Source: Tetracentron sinense
Taxonomy: Eukaryota; Streptophyta; Magnoliopsida; Trochodendrales; Trochodendraceae
Assembly (NCBI GenBank): GCA_015143295.1
Contig: CM026563.1
Coordinates: 2,356,001-2,420,000, forward strand
Length of the DNA stretch: 64,000 nt
Direction: 5' to 3'
The position numbers were made by a program, and so were the translations under genes. Within the stretch, counting starts at the first letter, position 1, and each line of letters opens with the position of its first letter. The notes under the pieces are model-generated. The model made no database searches, was not told where the DNA came from, and worked only from the letters and a program-made list of their open reading frames with translations. Shown piece by piece: positions 23,401 to 33,097 of this stretch.

Positions 23401-25348
23401 TACAAATGCACCACCTGACCATCAGATATAACAAATGTAACAAGAAGAAAAAATTAAGAAACCTAAAATCATATTTTGAATACAATCAGTCAGTCAAAAA
23501 ACATTATGTGCTAGTATTGAATGAACAAAATATCCCTACTAACAGTAGTCAAACAAATTTAGATACTTCAAAACAGAACATTTTTCCACTATACTTCTTT
23601 ATTATCTTAATGCAATTGATATAACTAACAGAGAGAATCATATTTCTGTTTTTCATGAAGATTTCATCAACAATTTGGAGTGAATTTCTACTTCCCAATG
23701 TAATCGAAGGACTGAAAAAGAGATTTCCCCCGCCGTTACTGTTCAATACTGGGTTCTAAGAGTCTACAAAGTTTCTCTGCTGATTATTGTCAGGCTGCTA
23801 TCTGGTCTTAGGATCAAGAGCGGAGCTAGGAATTTTTCATTGGGGGGGCTGAAATACACATATAAAAAAACTAATAGATTTTACGGTATGTAACTTGGGG
23901 GTTCGGGTGCGTAGCCCCCTAGAAAAAAAATTTGGGATAATTTTTTTATATTGAGAATTTTTTTTCCCGGTAATGTCCTTGAGGTCGCTATGTGTCCCTA
24001 TTGATAGCCCTTAACTATGGTTAAGATTCACCCACCTATCCCTATCCTTGGTTTTTTTTTTAAATATCAATTTTTTTCAAACCCTAGTTAAAATTCACTA
24101 ATTCCTAAGGTTTAAAAAAAATTAAAATGTTTTTCTAACAACCAAAGATAAGCTTGATACACCTTAATTGTGTTAGAATACACCCACCTATCCTTGGTTT
24201 TTAAAAATATATATCAAATTTTTTTTCAAACCCTAGTTAAAATTCATTAACTCCTAAGGTTAAAATTTTTTTAATATTTTTTTTCTAAAAACCAAGGATA
24301 AGTAGGTGAACCCTAAGAGTGGGTGAATTTTAACCATAGTTAAAGGGTGTTAATAAGGACATGTGGCGACCTAAAGGGCATAACCGGACTCCATTGGAAG
24401 GCCCAATATATATGACAAAAAAATTGGGGGGGGAGGGGGCCAAGTATACTAAAAATATTTTAAAAAAATTGAGCGGCCCCCACCCGGGGGGGGGTGGCCA
24501 AGTATACTAAAAATATTTTAAAAAAATTGAGCGGCCCCCACCCCCACCCCTCCCCCCGCTACGCCCCTGCTTAGAATCACCTACCATTTCCTTAGAAGTT
24601 AGAAAGCATATAGCTTGAGATCGTCTCTCTGTCCAACGTCGCCAAAATGCTTTGCCTTTTACCATTTCTATGGTGCTGTATTTACTTCGATGACCCATCT
24701 ATATGCAACATAGCCAATCTTGTACTGATTACTACCAATCTGATTATGGGTTGAGGGGTAATCTGCAAGATTTTTCATCAAGGCCATGATAGTTGGGTCT
24801 GTTTTGTATTTCTAATATGAATTACGGGAAGGTAGGTAACAAACCAATTTAGCAGAGAATGTTAATAACTTGTATCCTAATTATAAACCTAATAACCAAA
24901 ATAGAGTTACCTGATCTGATCTTATCTTATTCGATTATAATCAACCAGATTAACAAAAAAGCATCTAAGTAAAAAACCCAAAATGAACATAGATCAAACC
25001 AAACACGATAAAGCAGCAGGAATGATATGTCGAATATAGTTAGGCTACCTGAGGTGGATAAAGGAGCTCGACTCCAAATCTATCGACGGCTCGACCGCTT
25101 AAGCTTTCCGGCGAAGCATCGTGATCACCGGTGTAGATGATGCAGTCGAGATTAGGATTCTCTTCTTGGATGGCTTTGACAGCGCACCATAGTACCCTCT
25201 CTCCACCTCCACCATCGTTCGTGTACGGGTGGAAGAATCCAACGGCTCTTTTTATGTTCTTCCTCCCTTTGATCACCACCGAAAGAAAGCTAAAAACTAG
25301 GGCCCATAATGCAGATTTCAGCACCCATAACAAAATCTCCATCGCCAT
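14410..25348 (-). CDS. ALG11: ALG11, GDP-Man:Man3GlcNAc2-PP-dolichol alpha-1,2-mannosyltransferase
   Basis: Complete seven-exon gene encoding 463 aa, the length I expect for the Arabidopsis orthologue LEW3. The enzyme adds the fourth and fifth mannoses (alpha-1,2) to the dolichol-linked N-glycan precursor on the cytosolic face of the ER. Exons in transcript order: 25049-25348, 23128-23414, 22231-22417, 18428-18496, 18120-18313, 14767-14876, 14410-14654; all borders are GT-AG and phases sum to 464 codons with stop. An N-terminal membrane segment (residues about 3-26, [20 protein letters not shown]) is followed by the ALG11 N-domain ([34 protein letters not shown]). The GT-B/GT4 domain includes [10 protein letters not shown] and the EX7E motif EHFGISVVE near the C terminus, then [18 protein letters not shown]. 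No breaks were seen. Introns 1, 3 and 5 hold mobile elements. An antisense 93-aa frame over exon 1 is a shadow. Confidence 0.96.
15448..16990 (-). mobile_element. 5'-truncated LINE in ALG11 intron 5
   Basis: The minus-strand 3' end is TTTACCGATCAAAAAAAA (15448 side). Reading inward: WAIWKER-type C terminus with breaks near 15690-15780, zf-RVT domain at 15791-16051 ([14 protein letters not shown], then [18 protein letters not shown]), a stretch at 16220-16534, and the end of the RT domain at 16728-16991 ([12 protein letters not shown]). Several frameshifts separate these pieces. It belongs to the same family as the elements at 665 and 2147. Its insertion lengthens the ALG11 intron by about 1.5 kb in the same orientation as the gene. 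Confidence 0.85.
19895..20317. repeat. 212-bp tandem duplication in ALG11 intron 3
   Basis: The unit at 19895-20106 is repeated at 20107-20317 with about a dozen differences (start AATGATGTGTCC(A/G)CATATCG, end GGTGGGACTAGG). No ORF is present. The cause (unequal exchange or slippage) is unknown. Confidence 0.85.
20340..21720 (+). mobile_element. Old LINE relic in ALG11 intron 3
   Basis: Plus-strand pieces show a zf-RVT remnant at about 20840-21010 ([34 protein letters not shown]) and, after unrelated sequence at about 21080-21540, the C-terminal [12 protein letters not shown] near 21590-21625. Many stops and frameshifts are present. It is oriented opposite to ALG11. Confidence 0.6.
23815..24569. 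mobile_element. hAT element (CAAGAGCGGAGCTAGG type) in ALG11 intron 1
   Basis: The left end is CAAGAGCGGAGCTAGG and the right end, reverse-complemented, is CAGGGGCGTAGCGGGG. Flanks CTTAGGAT (23807-23814) and CTTAGAAT (24570-24577) agree at 7 of 8. It is related to the element at 8937-9931. A foldback MITE is nested inside. Near the right end a 59-bp unit (CCAAGTATACTAAAAATA... to GCGGCCCCCACCC) is repeated in tandem at about 24439 and 24498. No transposase. Confidence 0.85.
23985..24395. mobile_element. Foldback MITE with internal duplication, nested in hAT
   Basis: The ends carry GTCCTTGAGGTCGC and, inverted, GGCGACCT...ACATG, followed by the family core (GGTTAAGATTCACCCACC; CAAGGATAAGTAGGTGAACC). 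A unit of about 120 bp beginning CACCCACCTATCC and ending CCAA(A/G)GATAAG occurs twice (about 24031-24152 and 24179-24302). Confidence 0.65.
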
Positions 25349-26395
25349 GAACCTGCAATTTCTCCAATATAATTCAAAAGAGCGGGAAAAAAATGATCAC
25401 TCGCTCAGGCGTCTTTAGGGTTTGTTGAGTCTGTTTTGTCCTTGGATCATAGCTAGGGATTTCTTCGTCCTCCTTTTTGGATCATAATTTAGGGTTAATA
25501 GTGTCTTCAATGGATCATTTCAGGATCCTTGAAAATGTCTGCAGTGAGACAATGCAAAGTTCTGGGCATAGTTAGTAATTTGGCAACAAAAATTTGATAC
25601 GGGAATTAGTTGCATAATTCGGAATAGTCATTTAATAATTCCAGGATGAAAAAAATAAAAATTCGAGTATAATTCAAATCAAGACTCAAAAAATTGTTGA
25701 AAAATTCAGCATCTAAAAAGAATCTCCTCAGCTGCGATTAAAGCAAACATTCATCAATCCATGATTAAGCAATAAACCACTAAAACAGCATATAAGAAAA
25801 TTTAAATTAAAAAAAAAACAATTGGCAAATTCTTTCAATCTCTTCATTCCTGCTCGACATTCACATAAAAAAAGTTTTCAATCCCTATTTCAATAAGGGA
25901 CGGTAAAGAAAGAACAGAGACGGGATCAAACAAATTAGTCAAGTGGGAATTGCAACAGTCACAAAAAGGTGATGCCTTTTAACTGTTCTATACTAGTTAT
26001 GTCACCAATTGTTGGATTTTGATATGGCTTGATTAAGAAGCCTTTACATGATAATTTACTAAAATTAATTACCACTACCTCACCAACATGCCCTTCAACA
26101 TTCTCCAATCTCAATACGAAAAATTAGGATGAGAAGAAAAAAGCAATGGAAAAACCGAAAAGCATGTACCATAAGAGAAAAAGAAAGTGGAGAGAAGCAG
26201 AGAGAGAGAGAGACTAACTTCCGTTTGTGAGCGCCGGTGAATGGTCTGTTCCAGTTACTGGCAGTGATTAGATGAGATGGTCAGGGCGTGAGTGAAGGAG
26301 AGGATGAGATCAGAAAGGAAGAGGAGGGCAGAAAAGCCAGAACGCGTCACTTCTCTCTGGGAGGTGTTGAACTGCTGATTTCCCTTGACCGGTGA
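25349..26395 (-). promoter_or_regulatory. 5' leader and promoter region of ALG11
   Basis: Four bases upstream of the start codon the minus strand reads ATTGCAG/GTTC, a good acceptor at 25353, so a 5'-UTR intron is likely. A less AT-rich, CT-rich stretch at about 26215-26390 may hold the untranslated first exon and promoter; no clear TATA box was seen. A foldback MITE starts right beyond it (26396). Confidence 0.5.
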
Positions 26396-28980
26396 TCTTC
26401 TCCAGTTGTAACCGGTTTTGGGCAAAACCGGTTACAACCCTGTGGTCACCACATCTCCCTTTTTACACCCCTTAATTGTGGATTTACCTACCCGTAGGGT
26501 TCACCCACCTCCCTTTGGTTTTTAGAAAAACACTAGTTGAGGTTGCACGTGCCTTGCATGTGCACGGCATTTAAAATAACATTTAAAACAATAATATACA
26601 CCATAAACAAATATCACATATGATATATCCAAACTAATGCTCATAGTATGGCAGTCAAAAAGTTTCAACTCATAGTTCTATATACATTCATGATCATTCT
26701 TGCATTATTCCTTATTCAAATTACATTGCTCTTCTATGTGTTTTTCCATGTTAATATGATGGTTGGCTGATAAGGCCATTAGGTTAATGATTTGTACTGG
26801 TAATACAAACCCAGAGAACCATCAAAAGTTCTACCCTCTGAGCCCATATGTTCCACATCTAAGTAATGATAATACCTCTTCCAACCCATTCTTCCAACTA
26901 ACCTATGAATATATAATCACCTCCATTGAAATGCATATATACACATTCACATTCAAAATTCATTCATGTTTTTTTCAAGGCCACCTATGGCCATTAAAAC
27001 ATATATTTTATATCACAGAACATTGAGTTCAGTCCAATTCACAATATGGAGAACATAGATCAAAGACTGCAATCTATCGGTTAATTCCAATGTTGTTCTC
27101 CGATGATACCTTGAGGTAGTGTTGTGTGGTGGCATTAATACTCTACATATCTACGAGCACCTTGCAGATTCTCGATTTGAGATCATCCTTCTTTTCTTGA
27201 CAATATAATCATCCTTCATGAAAGAAAGCCAATAATTTTGTTAGAATTAACTAACGAACCAAATTGGAGTACCAAGCAGAGAAAATCAACTAATGCTCAC
27301 TTTTATTGGACATTAGAATCAATTACAGAAGCAAACCGAAGTATCAAATAATGAAAAACAACTAATACTTTTATTGGAAGGTAAGAAATAATACAGCCAT
27401 AAAGACCTAATTTATTGCAACTTAATTCAGGAATCTGTTCTTTGATAGACAGAAATATCATTGAGGCTCGGGAGCTACTTTTTGGCAAACCTAAAAGCAT
27501 ATTGGGAGGAGCAAAATAGATGTGTTGAACAGAAAACATAGGGAACTAAGTAATCCATAGCCTGACATAGTACCAAAACATTGAGTACTTTTGTAACCTC
27601 AAACAAAGTTACATAGACATTTGAGAAGCATGAAAGCAAGGAGTTCACCCATAAAAGCAAAAGAAATTTAAAGAAGTAGAACATAAAGCATGTAGAGAGC
27701 AACAAGCTTAGCGCATATGGTCATGTGTAAGATAAATATATATCATTCATGAAAGAAAGCCAAAGAATAAGTTGTTTTGATAAGTGTGATAGATTACATC
27801 AAGAAATCTTTTCTTTGATTTGACAAAAATTTCATTGAGAATACCCATTGATAACAAAAAGGGGAAAGAATATTGCTGCAATGAATAAAAACTAATACAA
27901 ATATATAATAAGGGAAAAAAAGTGCTTTAACTGATATGCCCTCCTTCCCTGTTAATTGATTCAGAACATGCCTTCAGTTGTATGCTGTCTAGCCAAAAGA
28001 AGATGATAGAGAGCAAGCAGTACCCAATTGTTTGAATTTTATTGTCTAACTTGGCATGGACCGCTTCATCACATAAAACATAAATTGGGATTACGAATGA
28101 TGTATTCTTCAGTTTCTAGTGTTAACAGTTTAAATTACAATTTAAAATATTTTACCTCATTGGAAAAATGAGGAGTTGAACATTCTTAATAAGTTTTCTG
28201 TATATGTTTATCTTCATGTAAGAAATAAACAATGCATATAAGTTTTTGAATGAATATTTATTTAATAATGTCAACCTAGTGTTATATTTTTCATGTTAAC
28301 GATTTAACAGAAAGAAACATTAGTAAAAGCAATAAATTGTACAACTATGTTAACTTGTTTGAAGCATAAATAAGAAATAATTGCATAAGCAATAAATCTT
28401 ACTGATTTTCAATTAGCTCATTTGAAGCAAGAATAAAACTAAAGCAACAACTAATAACAATAATATATTTCTCTATAGCATTAAAAGTAGAAACTAGCCC
28501 CCCATGTAGAAATAAGGATTGATCTGTAAATCTAAATAAACCCAAAAGATCCTATATTTTTATTTTTTAATTAATCTATGTATTTTATTTCTTTCCTCTC
28601 CATTGGGCTTGAACTATTTATTAGCATGCCTAAATAATGTCAAAGATCAGTAAATCTAAATAACCCGAGAAAATGAACTCAATCCCCAAACCCCTAAATA
28701 AACCAACAAACTAAGCAAATGTGTTCACAGATCTTTAGTATATGCCTTTCATGTCCCGATCACAGAATACGATCAGAGGGGGGATTTCTTCCATTTTTTG
28801 ATAGATTTTTGAAACCCTATATATGTCTGTCAATGAATCGGTTGATCTTTTGCTCTGTATCTTCTAGATCTCTAAGGTTTTGAGTTGGTAGTTGCTTTTT
28901 TTTCTTTTCTCGTAGATTGCCACCAATCGAGGATATGTAGAAGGGAGCAATGTAAGATTGTTCGCAGGAACAATCATCAT

Positions 28981-29005
28981 TATATATATATATATATATA
29001 TATAT
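28981..29005. repeat. (TA)n microsatellite
   Basis: About 12 TA units inside the Helitron. Confidence 0.9.
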
Positions 29006-29094
29006 TATTTATTCAGTTTGAACACACATACACTCGGTGACAAATAGCCACAACTCCCACACACCCCCCCTCAAGAAAAAAAGAGGGAGCTGGG

Positions 29095-29270
29095 GCTTTA
29101 TGGGTTCACAAGGAATCACTTAACCCACCAATGTGGGACTAAAGGTAAAGTCTTTTTTAAAAATCAAATTTAACATACACTATCATACTCACACACACAC
29201 ACCTGGTAGCTGACTAAACTCTTACCTTTAGTCCCACATCATTTAGTTAAGTGACTAATTGTGAACCCCT
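29095..29270. repeat. Inverted repeat with TGTGGGACTAAAGGTAA arms
   Basis: The left arm (GGGTTCACAAGGAATCACTT, then TGTGGGACTAAAGGTAA) pairs with the right arm (TTACCTTTAGTCCCACA, then AAGTGACTAATTGTGAACCCC). A (CA)n run lies between them. It is probably a small MITE inside the Helitron. Confidence 0.65.
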
Positions 29271-29313
29271 ACTCAAATATATTTATGATTTGGATCTCAT
29301 AAATAATTTGGAC

Positions 29314-29488
29314 CATGTTAGTTATGTCGTAGGCAATTATAACAGCCGCATATCCTCTCTAATACATGTGGGCCAAGCTATGGTACCTCTCTTGCCTGAC
29401 CATATCCCATATCTATAACTTTGATGTTGCATCATTCACTGCCAGTCGTCATAGTTCACGAGAAGAATGTTGCTCCAATCGTGGATCC
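29314..29488 (-). pseudogene. RAB5/RABF-type small GTPase exon fragment captured by a Helitron
   Basis: The minus strand reads STIGATFFS at the start, AVNDATSKL then IWD, then QERYHSLAHMY, RGYAAVIIAYDITN. This is the switch I to switch II region of endosomal RAB5-type GTPases (plant RABF/ARA7), where the usual forms are TIGAAFFSQT, WDTAGQERYHSLAP and YDITN. There is one frameshift after FFS and there are two in-frame stops; the conserved WDTAGQ is changed to WDMVRQ. A preceding AG and a following GT suggest a captured exon with intron edges. It cannot encode a working GTPase. Confidence 0.85.
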
Positions 29489-29984
29489 CTATCATCAACA
29501 AAGAAACACAAATAAGAAATTAAAGAAGCCAAACATCAGCAAGCCTTAATCATTAAACCCTAGTAGCATTGGAGCCGCCTATTAACAATCATCATGAATC
29601 ATACTCGCGACAACAGTTCTAATGCCTTAACGAAACACGAAAATGAGAGGAAAAAACTCGGAGTATGAAAATTAGTGGATGAATTATAGAAAATCTATAT
29701 TAGAAAGCAAAGAAGAATCAAACAAATGGCTAATTAAAGTCCAAATCAAAGCCAAACCCTAAGAAATACAAGAGAAAAACTCCTAGCACAAAAGGAGTAA
29801 TCTAGATAATGGAGAACCCTACAAAATATCGTAGAAATCAAAGTTAATCGTAGGTAGCCCTAGGACAAACCGTATGAACAAGAGGAGAAAGCTTGACCAA
29901 AGCTATCCAATTAACAAACCCCGGTAGCAGGTACAGAGATGGAGAAGACAACCACTAATCGCGAGTCTCGTTATAATATTGAAA

Positions 29985-30350
29985 CCCTACTATAGAAAAT
30001 AAAGATGAATAATCTCAAGTAGAAAGATTAAAAAACCATGAAAAAAAAGAACTCAAGAACCCTAAGAAAAAAACTAATCGTAGAACATGACCAAATGTAT
30101 CATAAATCAAAATAAAAGAATAGAAGAACTTACCGGCGGGAGAAAGCGGAGTCTCCTTATAAGATTGATGAAACCCTACAATGAAAAAGTGAGATGAATC
30201 ACCTCAATCGAAAGATTAAAGAACCCAAAAAAAAAAAAAAACAATCGTGGATCATAATAGAACATAATCAAATAGATCATGAATCAAAATAATAGAGCAG
30301 AAGAATTTCACAAATTGGCAACGAGACTTACCGGCGGGAGCAAGCGGCAC
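29985..30350 (-). repeat. Diverged tandem leader-like repeats in the Helitron
   Basis: On the minus strand two units share CTCCCGCCGGTAAGT, then TTTTGATT(T/C)ATGAT, a GATTATGTTCTA/GGTCATGTTCTA word, an A/T-rich run and GTAGGGTTTCA. The first lies about 30160-30350, the second about 29985-30150. Each contains a splice-donor-like GGTAAGT, as if a 5'-UTR exon and intron start had been duplicated. Confidence 0.55.
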
Positions 30351-31524
30351 AAGCAGCGGCGAAAACAAGTGGCTCGAGCTGCTGTGGGAGCAACTGACGA
30401 GCAAAGGTGGGAGCAATGGCGCGTGCAAGATTAGTAACGACGGTGGTGGAAGTATATCTAGAACATGTGAACGAAAGGAAGAAACAAAGGGAGAAGAGAG
30501 GGGTTTCGTTGAAGCCTGATCTGAAAACAGAGGTGAAGAGATAGAGAAAAAGGGTCTCTTAGAGAGGAACATGAAAATGAGATGAAATTTTATTTTATTT
30601 TTATGGAAAAAATGAGATGAAATTAAGAGAGGGTAGTTAATGAACAAACTAGGTTCGACGAAAACTTTTGTCACGTGGTTAAAGTTATCCCTTTTTTTTT
30701 TATAAGGGTATATATATATTTCTACTACTTCTATACTCCTGAATATACTCTCTAATCCTAACCGTTTATAACCAATCACTAAGTGTTAGGATTTGAGTCG
30801 GCTTATTTTATCTTTTCTAATGTCACATCAACACTAATCATAATCATTTAATAAATGAGATAAACAGTTATGATTTGGGAGTATATTTGGGAGTACACTT
30901 TGGGAGTATCCCTAGACTAATTCTAATGAGAATTGGAGGGTTGAGGCATTATTAATTTTTTATTTTTTAAATCTCTTAAAGTGAGAATTGGTGGGCTGAG
31001 GCGTTGATTGAGTTTTAAAATTTTAAAACTCTTAAAAGATAACACATAACTTAATAACTGTATTCCTTTTATATAGCAGTCGGATAGAGCAAGATTCCTC
31101 AATTAAAATATCTTCCCTTATCCACCTAATCTCTCTTTCTCTTTCTGCCAATTGTGATTGAACGTGCCACCCGCTAGTAAGATATAGATATAGAGATATA
31201 CATATTTAAAAAAAAATTAACTTTAGGAGTTGGTGAATTTTAACCACAGTTAATAAAAATATTTATAATTTTTTTCTAAAAACCAAGAATAAGTAAATGA
31301 ACCTCAGGGGTGAGTGAATCTTAATCATAGTTAAGAGGTGTCAAAAGAGACATGTGGCCACCTCATGGGCGTAACCGGTTTTGGCAAAACCGGTTACAAC
31401 CGGAGAAGAATACGCCCTTTATTTATGTTTTACTTCCGGTTCCAAGTTGCGTCTAACTCCTTCTTGTGAACGGCAGACTAATTTGGGTGTAAGTGTTCAT
31501 CAGTAGGTGGGCTTTGGGTCATGA

Positions 31525-31770
31525 ATGACAAATGGGAAATGGAAAACGGACCCCCCATGGTTAGCCGAGAAGTGGACCCCATTGGTCCAAGCCCCTTTTT
31601 TACCATCCATCAACTTGGGTTAATCCCTTAGGGTTAAGCAATCTAACCATGATTTTAGAAAAAACAAAAACACTAATTTTAATTTAATCAAGCTTAACTA
31701 TGGTTAAAGAAGCGTTAATAGGGAAACGGGGACACTTGGGTCAGCTTAGAAGTGGACCCTGGACTCAATG
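31525..31770. mobile_element. Foldback MITE, conserved-core family
   Basis: The left end has AGAAGTGGACCCCATTGGTCC, followed by CCCCTTTTTTACC and CCTTAGGGTTAAGCAATCTA; the right end has TTAACTATGGTTAA, GGGGACACTTGGG and AGAAGTGGACCC. Its core matches the copy at 4905-5165, but the terminal palindrome differs. Confidence 0.65.
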
Positions 31771-32028
31771 ACAATTGTTTGAGCCACGGGTAAACAAAAT
31801 GAGCTTACACTTAAGCTTGTTAAGAACTAAATATTATGGATAGTTTTGTGATGATTCCGCGGGTATGAAATGGTATTGATCTCCTGTTTAAGGGCCAAGT
31901 CCGTGTACCGTCTCGTACGTATGTGTCCTTTTAGTATATGTTTTTAAAAAGTTAGGTGGCAGCTTACCCCTACCCATGACTATGCCTTCTTAAACCCATT
32001 AAATAATATAGGGAGTCAAATACTCTAC

Positions 32029-32335
32029 GGTGATAACCGGATTTGGCAAATCCGGTTATCACCCTTAGAGGTCGCCACGTGTCTCCTTTGACACCCCTTC
32101 ACCCACCCCTAGGGTTCACCCCTTTATTTTTGGTTTTTTTTTTAAAAATTAAAAAACTGTTTTTAAAGTTTTTTTAATATTAAAAACAGTTTTTTAATTT
32201 CAAAAAAAGGATTAATATTTTAAAAAAAAAATCAAAAATGGGTGGGTGAACCTTACCCACCGTTAAGGGGTGTCAAAGGAGACACGTGGTGACCTCTATG
32301 GGTGATAACCGGATTTGCCAAATCCGGCTATCACC
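32029..32335. mobile_element. Foldback MITE with near-perfect terminal palindromes
   Basis: Each end is a palindrome of 14-bp arms (GATAACCGGATTTG / CAAATCCGGTTATC) followed by AGGTCGCCACGTGTCTCC or its inverted equivalent; the inverted ends are alike for about 75 bp. The centre is an A/T-rich inverted repeat (AAAAACTGTTTTT...AAAAACAGTTTTT). It lies about 0.8 kb beyond the clathrin stop codon. Confidence 0.85.
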
Positions 32336-32339
32336 GGAG

Positions 32340-33097
32340 ATGATTTGGCTCCTATAGTATAATCGCATAAAAAAAAAACAATGTAGTACAAGATTCTTTT
32401 TTCCTTCATAATGTCTGCAGTAACTACATGGACCGGCACATATGCCCCAACTATGAATCTTTGCCTAAAAAACAGATGTAGCATTCAACAGGAATGAAAC
32501 AAAATAGCAATGCCAAGGGTGCGTCGATAGAGCGGATGAAAAAAGAACAAGACCAATCAAATGTTTCCAATTACCTGTTGTAAGGTGAAATCTTAAATCC
32601 ACAAAACAAAGGAAACTCCTATAATACATCTCTAACATATAGTTAACCAAGGGAATTCTCTTTTTTAGGTAAATATTAAACAAAGGAATCTAATCAACAA
32701 AGTAGATTAACCTATACATATGGCAACCCAGCCACAACCAGGAACACAGAAACACCCACCGTGCAATCAACAATCATCCACCATTTTCTCGAGCCATATG
32801 AAAAAAGTCCAAAACAGACAAAATGCTCATATCAGCCTCAACGGCAGGAAAAAAAAATGCCTCCACTACCAAAGAACATTAAGAAAAAAGAAACAAATCC
32901 CCGCCCCTATAACAAAGAGAAACTTTTAAAAAGGAGCTTATTTGGAGCTAGACCTTCATTTCCCCACACATCAGAGGAAAAAGATATGAATCCAACCACC
33001 GATACACAATGGAGATCTCAGAGACTGCTAGTTTCTCCTTCCCCTTGGAGATATTACTATTTGTTAACACATTCCCACTAAGGCAGTCATGCAGAAA
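32340..33097 (-). other. 3' UTR and downstream flank of the clathrin heavy chain gene
   Basis: Sequence after the stop codon of the minus-strand gene. Short plus-strand frames here are AT-poor chance frames. No poly-A signal is assigned with confidence. Confidence 0.5.

Larger units (their letters stand above)
26533..31196 (-). mobile_element. 4.66-kb non-autonomous Helitron carrying a RAB5 fragment
   Basis: On the minus strand the element starts TCTCTATATCTATATCTTAC (31196 side) and ends CCTCAACTAG (26533 side). The 3' end is preceded by a hairpin (GCACATGC-AAG-GCACGTGC, one mismatch). It sits between A (26532) and T (31197), as Helitrons do, and its removal restores a MITE. No Rep/helicase ORF is present. 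Cargo includes a RAB5-like exon (29314-29488), leader-like repeats (about 29985-30350) and AT-rich DNA. A GTGCCACCCGCTAG word at 31164-31176 resembles a plus-strand Helitron end and may mark an older nested copy. Confidence 0.78.
26396..31410. mobile_element. Foldback MITE split by a Helitron
   Basis: Left arm (26396-26532) and right arm (31197-31410) are inverted copies: TCTTCTCCAGTTGTAACC on the left, TTCTTCTCCGGTTGTAACC read inward from the right. Each is followed by a terminal palindrome (GTAACCGGTTTTG...CAAAACCGGTTAC) and the family core. Bringing the arms together at 26532/31197 restores an interior (TTTTTAGAAAAACA joined to TATACATATTTAAA) that resembles the one at 24195-24240. Confidence 0.8.

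Noticed and set aside
30252..30779. 175-residue minus-strand frame inside the Helitron
   Set aside because: It is low-complexity Ser/Leu/Pro-rich, overlaps leader-like repeats and donor-like sites, and crosses T-rich runs. I see no domain.
31164..31176. Plus-strand Helitron 3' end (GTGCCACCCGCTAG)
   Set aside because: No matching 5' end was found upstream; kept only as a remark in the Helitron entry.
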